From positions 21,839,224 to 21,903,223 of the forward strand of contig OW679202.1 of NCBI GenBank assembly GCA_940337035.1: 64,000 nt of DNA. The letters run 5' to 3'. The notes under the pieces were generated by a model. That model saw only the letters and a program-made list of their open reading frames with translations, was not told the origin of the DNA and did not search any database. Position 1 is the stretch's first letter; every line of letters begins with the position of its first letter. The stretch comes from Agriotes lineatus. Taxonomy: Eukaryota; Arthropoda; Insecta; Coleoptera; Elateridae. Both the position numbers and the translations under genes were made by a program. This document shows, piece by piece, positions 57,037 to 64,000 of this stretch.

Positions 57037-57066
57037 CTGAAGAAGACAATTTCAATTGTGCGAAAC
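57037..57066 (+). ncRNA. Hammerhead-ribozyme-like core
   Basis: CTGAAGA (consensus CUGANGA) is followed by a hairpin, ACAATT-TC-AATTGT, and then GCGAAAC, which holds the conserved GAAA. This is the central part of a hammerhead ribozyme, a known component of Penelope-like elements. It lies in the 3' UTR, just before the right inverted arm. Stem I and the cleavage triplet are not certain from inspection. Confidence 0.6.
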
Positions 57067-57468
57067 GTATTTAAAAAGTAAACTGTTTACCACTTAATGT
57101 TTTTTATTTATCTTTAATATTAATCATGCAAATTTTAACAAAAAACTTTGACTTCAATAATCTCCTAAAATAATTTTTAAAATTTAAAACTCCACTCTGC
57201 CTCTAGGTGCGGGACAAAGTGATATGACTTAGTGTAAGGTGGATTACGAAAATTACGTTGGATTTAATATTTATTTATAGCAAAACAATATAAAAGGAAA
57301 TATCAAACACTTAAAGGAAGTGTTTTATTAAACACTAGTAATGGAAAAAAAACAATTTTGCATATTAACATGTTAAAGTACATAATCTGGATCTACAAAT
57401 CTATAGCTACATGGCGCTGCAAAATACAAAAATTAAAAGTTAATCTTGAGAAAACAATCTAGAGAAGT

Positions 57469-58950
57469 TCTTACGGTTTAAAACGACATTTACGACTAAG
57501 CGCCAGCTCATACGAAAAGCCACGAAAAAGCTAGACGACTAGCGCGTACGATATCTCTCAAAGTCGGGAAAGTACCTTACATCGGACCGCTGCCCAGCCC
57601 GTAGCAAGAAATGCCGACTAGACTCAGTGAAGTGAGGGGTGATCCGACACGAGATAACACAAGGGTAACGGCCTAATGGACGGTTAACAGATCTAAATAG
57701 ATTGAGGCCACCCAAATCTATCAAGATGAACGAGAATGCAAAGGCAAGCCCACTGAGGAACCGGGAAGCAAATGAGCCTACCTTTCAACTTTACCCTTGG
57801 CAGAAATCCAAAGGTTAAATGGGGTATGGTAAGTATGCAGCCTTGTGACTCTCGGAACCGACGACTGGAACGCTTGAACCTACCTTTAACGCTCACAACT
57901 TCGTCCAAGCTCCACTTTACATCAATCTTGATTGCTGGCATTAATTATTACGCCGAATATGATGGCTGGCATTGGTTAGTTCACAAAATATGATTAGTGA
58001 TATTAGTTAGCGTACAAAATATGAGATATGAGTGCTGCCATTACAGAATATACAAAATACGATTGTTAGCGTTAATCAGTGCGCGGAATATAATAGCTGT
58101 CATTAAACAGTACACACAAATACCTTGTTAGCTTTCCCTGCCGCAGTCGAAAGAGTCCAGTAAGCGGCGCGGCGATATCACAAGGTAGCGGAACAGGGCA
58201 AGATGCTCCAACGAGCGTGGGTGGTGATAATGAGGAACCACATAATCCTTTGTACAACTCACGGTACGGCCACAGATAACGACAGGGCACGCATGTGATA
58301 GGTGACGAGGGGCACGCTTCTCAAGTTTGATCCCACAGCAGTAGTATATTGGTCGACAGGCGACGATAAGCCGAGAAGCGTTTGGCTATAAACAAAACGA
58401 GGCACCAACAACACACAACCAGCTCGCTTCGTGAATCGGAACACTCGCCAAAAACACGCCACATAACGGAACTCACTCGGTCAGTCGCCGCCTTCCACGA
58501 CCAAAGCCGCGGGGGCGGCGAAAAGCCACACTCTATGAACCGCTTGCAGTAACTGAACGAGGTCCAACACCAACTGCCAAAAACAGAATTACGCCACTCA
58601 GCCGAAAGGCAAACTGGAAGGGCGGCTGCTGCAGACAGGCTGCAACCGAGTGAAAACCATTCATACGCTCTCTCTTGCACTCACAGACTCGCATTTTAAA
58701 TTCAATCTAGAAAACACTCTGGTATGCGAGTTCACCACAGCTACAAAGCGATAACGAACACACGTGTTCAGCAACAGACTGGATCGAGGGCACAGCTGCG
58801 TGATGGCCTGTAGCCAATAATGCCTGCATAAAACTTGATACATTTAAATTGAAGCGGAAAAATATAAAAATCCTATATACACACGGGGTCGTAATTTAGA
58901 AAAATAGGCAATTAACTCGTACGTTCGTATAATCTAAAAATGTCCTGACA
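57469..58950. mobile_element. LTR-like repeat F, copy 2 (about 1.5 kb)
   Basis: This is a diverged relative of 7341-9355, sharing its first 200 and last 200 bases best and the same terminus (TCCTGACA here, TCCTAACA there). The left end reads TCTTACGG against TGTAACGG. The middle (57940-58700) is more divergent and includes repeated 'tacaaaatatga' phrases. There are no recognisable proteins. It is GC-richer than its flanks. No target duplication is apparent. Confidence 0.45.
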
Positions 58951-59029
58951 AAACCTTATAGGAAAAATTAAAATAAAAAACCGACCTCTAAACTACACAG
59001 AATTAGGTGTATACCAACACATATAGTTA

Positions 59030-59645
59030 TACCAAATTTTGTCATACGTCATTACGCTTCGATCTTCAGCTTCAGGAAACACAAAAATATGTTTTTGTTC
59101 CTGAGGGTGAATATCTACGATTTAGGTAGAGTAGTTTTTAATAGTCTTAGTTTTCCATCTTTTAATGCAACGAGTACAAAATCGTTGATTGCAATCTCTC
59201 TATCTATTAAACTTCGAATTCTTTCTGAAGTTGAGTTTTCGCCATCCTACTGGTGAATAATATCTGAATTGTCACATTCGTCTTCACAAATCGTCTACTC
59301 CTGAATTTCATCAAACTTTTCTTAATCTTATGACTCTGCAGTTTTTTTAAATTTTTTTGGTTGATTTATTAGAAAGATATAATTTTCGTTTTATCTGTTT
59401 TGTTTTCTTTAACGTTACTTGCTTTCCTTGACTCAACTTTGCTTCTTTTAAGTCTTGTAAACATGGAGAAGAAGTGATAACTGCTGTTTTACCTTTTCTT
59501 ATAAAGCCTTCGTGTGTGATTTGCTTTGGTGTTACTTTAGGAAGAAGATTATCTGGGAACTTGTTGTGATTAAATGGGTAAATCCCAATAGTTTTGAAAC
59601 CATTCTGTGCGTTGGATAATGTGGCAGCTCTAACATATGCTTTTA
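59030..59645 (-). pseudogene. Pogo/Tigger-type transposase C-terminus
   Basis: On the minus strand the frame reads AYVRAATLSNAQNGFKTIGI, YPFNHNKFPDNLLPKVTP, then AVITSSPCLQDLKEAKLSQG and a lysine-rich tail. The RAAT...NGF..GIYPFN pattern is the hallmark end of the DDE domain in pogo-like transposases of insects, followed by a basic, poorly conserved region. The catalytic residues lie upstream and are absent. The element is cut by the 3' end of the non-LTR element at 59641. A possible further coding phrase (AINDFVLVALKDGKLRLLK) follows after stops. Confidence 0.7.
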
Positions 59646-62600
59646 TTTATTTATTTATTTGGGTTGTTTAAGCTGGTGCCAACAGTGCTTACGCACTAAA
59701 ATTAGTCCACAGCGTACATTCAAGATAGACACATAACCTAAAATACAATGGCGAAGTCGCTATCAATTAAATTCAACTGTATAACAAAACTGCTAGTACT
59801 AGTGTCAACAACAGCAAACCGGTGCTACACGCCACACAAACTAAACTTGAATATGTTAATTAAAATAGAAATCATAACAAAGTGATAATAATATTAATCA
59901 ATAACAATGGGAAACATAACTATAAAGAAACTATAATCCATATGACTTAATAAGAAACAAGAAGCGGTTCAAGCAGTGCACAGAAACAGTTAGTTTTGAA
60001 TGCTTTAATTTTTCCATTAAAAATATCAATTTCGTCGATAAGTTTGTTAGCCAAATTACAGGTTGCGTATAAAGGCGAATAACGTAAAATATTAGTTCTC
60101 GGTTTAACTAAGTAGAAATAAGCTCGAAAACGAGCTGTATGTCTTGGCATAAAAAAATTTAGTTGAATCAAAATTGAAGAGCAACAATCACTTCTGTAAT
60201 TACACGGTATAAGAAAATAAAGACGAGAAATATTGCGACGTATTTCTAAGGTATGAAATTTAAATGTATTTAGTAACTGCATGTAAGAAGTTTCCATTAA
60301 AGGATATATTCCAGTAGCTTTATAATATAGAAATCTCATAAAACGTGTTTGAACTTTTTCTATTTGCTCCTTATAAATGCTGTATGCTGGAGACCATACA
60401 ACAGCAGACAACTGTAGCCTGGATCGAACAAAGGCATTATAAAGTTTAATTAATGTAGACGTATTTTTGAAATTTACACTATTTCGTATTAGGAAACCTA
60501 ACATTTTCAGAGCACTATTTACAGATATGGTGATATGCTTAGAAAATATTAGTGAACTGTCAAACGTAACACCTAGATCTAAGACATCATTTTTGACTGA
60601 AAGCAAATTGTTATCTATACTGTAAGGATACCTAATAAAAAATTTCTTTCTGGTGAACGTCATGGTTGAACACTTGGTAATATTGAAGTATAGCTTATTC
60701 TCTTGGCTCCATTGATAAATATTTTCAATATCCTTTTGAAGTAATTGGCAGTCGTTAACAGATTCTATTACGTTCCATACTCTGCGAACAGAGCATGTTT
60801 TGAGTATTCTAAGACAGCTGGTAAGTCGTTTATAAACAAAATAAATAATAACAGTCCCAAATTTGCACCCTCAGGAACACCCGATAATGAATTATATTCT
60901 TTAGATATATAGCTTTTATAAACTACACATTGTCTTCTATTGTTAAGGTAGGAAGTGAAAAACAATATTAATTCTTTTGAAAATCCAAAGGAGTGTAATT
61001 TTTAAATTAATATTTGGTGATCCACTTTATCAAAAGCCTTGGCGAAATCGGTGTACACAACATCAACTTGCAAATTATTGTCCAAGGTTGTAAGGGAAGA
61101 TAGACGGTCGGCCTTACCTTTTGGCGAAAGTTATATTTGATATTTTGCCGGCTGGTAACTATCGGCCTAATTGGGCTAGCTCGCCGCGAGGGTCGCAGGG
61201 TTCCAGCTATGCTGAAAAAGTATAATAAAAAAAAAGGAGAGGGCGCCAGGTCCTCGACTCAGTTCCAATCCATGTGCCGGACCGTGCACAAGGTAAAGAC
61301 AATTTCCAGCAGAACAAAGAAAAATAATCAAATCAACCACCAAAGAAAATATCACAGCTTTATTATTAAATGGTGGATATGCACTATAGTGCGTCACATA
61401 CAAAATCAAAGGCAATCTCGACAATAAACAAAATCAACCACAAAATCAAACAAGACCAAACAATATAGCAATAAACAAATATCCATATACAAATCAATAT
61501 ACCAACAATAAACACATTAAAAATAGTCAAAGGTACTGCATCAATACATTTCATAAAAGCATAAATATGTAAACATGTTAGTCGAGGGCTAAACAATAAA
61601 CTTCAGCTGTAAACTATCGTAAATATTCCATTAAGTTGCTAACCAAAGTAGCAGCACCGGCACAACAGTTCGTCCGCATCCTGTGAAGCAGGGTGTGACG
61701 ACGCTAGAGTTATGCAAGCGAAAGGCTAACTAATACCCCGAATGTTAGCTTAAAATTTTAATGTAACGACAAAATTTCAAAGGCTCGAAGCCCGCTGTTA
61801 CGGATTGTATGATCATACAGGCGTGGCGGTTTCTGTTTTGAACGTATCAAGTTATTATATGATTAAACAAAGCAATGGCTTGAATTATGCTCCTCACAAA
61901 AGCTAAATTTACAAATCGCCGACAATCAAATTACGAAAATCCTAAATATTGAGCATAAGGCTACCGTGATCGGTTCTTTAGACACGACCAACACCCTAAT
62001 AATGACATTTGACAGATTAACCTCTGCAAAGAAGCTAGTGAAAATCAGTGACCGAAGTTGCGTAAAAATACAATTAATCTGTGTTCTAGGTAAGCTAATC
62101 TATCTTAGAATAGTTCAACGGTGTAACTAAATGTTTTGTTACGTTACAGGGCACAGAGCAAAAAGACCTTCAACACAAATTACTACTAACTAACGGTAAG
62201 CAAACCTAAATGTAGCAAGCCATTCGATAACACAAAAATATCTACGATCTAATATCACGAGCATGGCTAATACAGCTACCATGAACATAGTCTACTCTAA
62301 AATTACACGAAGTGCAATACGAATCAATAAAATAAGCCCAAAGCAATATACACAATAAATTTCAATTCGACCGACAATTCTCAAATACAAATTTACACAA
62401 ATAATCCTACAATATGCATGCTATACGAAATGTCTATAATTAGCAGAGCAGTTAATACGCTAATTCAGATATACACACCTCAGTACCAGTAACATACGAA
62501 TCACGCATGCTGTTTTCCAGGGTCGAGCGCAAATCAACAGCAAGTTCGGAAGCATCTGGTGCGCCAAGGAGCCGACTTCCGACAGCATTGCGAGCGTCGC

Positions 62601-64000
62601 AGGGAGGGTGGCGAATAGACGATGCCAGTACCCATTACACAAAGCACCAAATAAGGTAAGCGAACCAAATCCATATTACGAACAATTTCCTGGGTGGATC
62701 CAAAACTCAATTGCAAATACGATCCATAATGCGATCCCAAAACTTAATTCGATCCCAGATTTTTAATCCATATTTTTAATGCGATTCCAGATTTTTTAAG
62801 GCTAAAAATACAAATTTTCCCAAATAGATTACGGTATTCAAAAGAGGGAAACGTAGGCAAACACCATGTACGAACCTTAAGATGTTGTGCAGCCAACTCG
62901 TTAAGCCAAGCGTGCGAAGTGTGAACGTCCCAAGAAATCCGTCTGTGACGAAACGAATGCCGGAGACACCAATACCAATCTCCGGAACATTTCAGCAGGG
63001 GATGCGGAGCCTCTAAATCCTTCCAACTATGAAGATGGCTTCCAAAAGCCGCGAGACTAGCCCCCATAGGAAGCAATTCCAACTTTCACAACGCAAGACT
63101 TGCCAGTAAATGACCGAAAAATGCTCCAACCAGCCCAATTCAGCTTATCAAAAATTCCCAAAAATTGGAAAGTTGGCCAATGTAAAAACTAAAGAATGCA
63201 GAGTGCTCTAAACTGATAACAGCAGTGTAGCATTAAGTTTGAAATTAAAGGTAGATGTTAACAAAGTTGCCTATCCAAAGTAAGGTATTGTATCATTTAG
63301 GAAAATAAAGCAAATAACCGAATCTGACTAATTTATTTCAATCAATAAATAGGAAAATGTCAAAATGAGCGTAACAAGGTTTTAGATATTTCTTGAGTGA
63401 AAGCATATAAATTAGTGACAGTTGATCGATTGGGTATAAAACCATGCTGCGTAACTGATATTTCTGGTTTAACAAAGGAAAATATTTTTTTATATAAGAC
63501 GGTTTCAAATACTTTGGATATCGATTGTAATATGGATATAGGTCTGTAGTTTAGTATATTGGTTTTATCTCCTTTTTTGAAAATTGGACATACTTTGGCA
63601 ATTTTCCAATCGTCTGGGTATGTACAAGAGTGCAACGAAAGATTGAATAAGGCTGTTATAGAAGAAGCTAAAAATTCAGAGCATGCCTTGTATATGTAAT
63701 CAGGAATACCATCAAAACCAGTCGCAGTTTTTGGTTTCATAGATCTTAAAGCTAGGATCTTATCTTCAACAGTTATACGGTCAATATAAAATATAGCATT
63801 CATGCGCGATTGCTCCTCCAAGTTCATAACTGAATCATCGCGGGTATAAACTGATTCAAAATAATCAGCAAAAGCATCCGCTGCTATTGTGTTATTACTA
63901 AAATATGAATTATTAACGTGAAGGTTCTCAGCGACCGAATTTGTTGAATGTTTAGTTTTTATAAACGACCAAAACTTTCCGGGTTCATTCAGAATCGACT
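59641..64000 (-). pseudogene. Jockey/CR1-type non-LTR retrotransposon, split by an LTR insertion
   Basis: The frame enters from beyond 64000: ILNEPGKFWSFIKTKHST, AADAFADYFESVYT, then reverse transcriptase MKPKTATGFDGIPDYIYKAC, AKVCPIFKKGDKTNILNYRP and QHGFIPNRSTVTNL up to about 63381. It resumes at 61084 with NLQVDVVYTDFAKAFDKVDH, a stop near 61016, and SGVPEGANLGLLLFILFIND. The catalytic FADD box (about 60775-60785) is broken by a small deletion and frameshift and reads FAEYGT-stop. The thumb and C-terminal region is intact from MTFTRKKFF (60663) to LLEPLLVSY (59947). The 3' UTR ends in an AAATAAATAAAT repeat at 59641-59662. Confidence 0.88.
61089..63376. mobile_element. Probable solo LTR, 2.29 kb, with 4-bp duplication AGGT
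   Basis: The insertion starts TGTAAGGG and ends GCGTAACA. AGGT occurs immediately before (61085-61088) and after (63377-63380). Removing it and one AGGT restores the reverse-transcriptase reading (ISKTLDNNLQVDVVYTDF) exactly. TG...CA ends and a 4-bp duplication indicate an LTR retrotransposon. Since no gag or pol is seen and the start is not repeated near the end, a solo LTR is the best reading. The short open frames inside (for example 62744-63082) match nothing I recognise. Its ends resemble those of repeat F. Confidence 0.7.

Larger units (their letters stand above)
55968..57188 (+). mobile_element. Penelope-like retroelement 3' part with inverted flanks
   Basis: The blocks 55968-56072 and 57082-57188 are inverted copies of each other ('caaagttttttgttaaaat' with 'attttaacaaaaaactttg'). 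Between them on the plus strand lies the C-terminal GIY-YIG endonuclease of a Penelope-like element and its 3' UTR. Penelope-like copies are known for such partial, head-to-head or tandem arrangements. The reverse transcriptase is missing, so this is a 5'-truncated copy. Confidence 0.75.

Noticed and set aside
62744..63082. A 112-codon minus-strand ORF as a gene
   Set aside because: It lies wholly inside the LTR-like insertion, has no recognisable domain, and has no partner exon or conserved start context.

Overview
The window looks like repeat-rich euchromatin or heterochromatin from an arthropod, most probably an insect. It is AT-rich, has two assembly gaps (100 N at 18874-18973 and 23 N at 47782-47804), and contains no rRNA, no intact tRNA, no bacterial-type operons and no CRISPR array. 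Almost every recognisable protein fragment belongs to a transposable element: non-LTR retrotransposons (Jockey-like, RTE/CR1-like), a Penelope-like element, a Ty3/gypsy gag relic, and DNA transposons of the IS630-Tc1-mariner, pogo, PIF/Harbinger and ISL2EU types. I cannot name the species.

Layout. 0-9.4 kb: interior of a TIR-element family shared with 30.7-31.6 kb, a TA-flanked fold-back (1361-1968), a tRNA-derived SINE head (4175-4252), an LTR-like 2-kb repeat (7341-9355) and a mariner relic. 10.5-14.4 kb: a three-layer nest in which an RTE-like retrotransposon lies inside a Tc1/mariner-type element (10685-14224), which itself splits an older repeat. 14.4-19 kb: mostly non-coding, with a promoter-like block at 14.78-14.98 kb and a mariner 3' end. 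19.1-21.2 kb: two decayed non-LTR elements on the minus strand. 21.4-27 kb: a composite fold-back, a three-copy ~500-bp tandem array with large hairpins, and a long inverted-repeat element. 28-29.8 kb: an LTR-like unit with a strikingly GC-rich block. 30.2-32.2 kb: an element whose inverted repeats carry transposase coding sequence.

32.7-34.1 kb holds the only candidate host gene: an initiator-like TCAGTT, a Kozak-type ATG exon, a consensus intron and a short second exon. 35.9-39.7 kb is a decayed non-LTR element with several insertions. 39.95-47.4 kb is the richest region. A SWIM-YqaJ nuclease gene (plus strand) faces a THAP/HTH/DDE transposase relic (minus strand), which together look like the two genes of an ISL2EU-type transposon. 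Into the transposase part has jumped a complete PIF/Harbinger element (42662-46977) with its own two genes, a 3-bp duplication, and an unoccupied copy of the target 4 kb away. Three smaller TA-target fold-backs sit between the Harbinger genes.

47.8-48.7 kb is a gypsy gag relic. 49.27-54.08 kb is a full-length but decayed Jockey-type element with a perfect 16-bp target-site duplication. 56-57.2 kb is the GIY-YIG end of a Penelope-like element with a hammerhead-like motif and inverted flanks. 57.5-58.95 kb is a second LTR-like repeat copy. 59.0-59.65 kb is a pogo-like transposase end. 59.64-64.0 kb is a minus-strand non-LTR element split by a probable 2.3-kb solo LTR (61089-63376) with a 4-bp duplication. 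None of the transposon genes looks fully intact. The region reads as a graveyard of nested insertions whose relative order can often be deduced.
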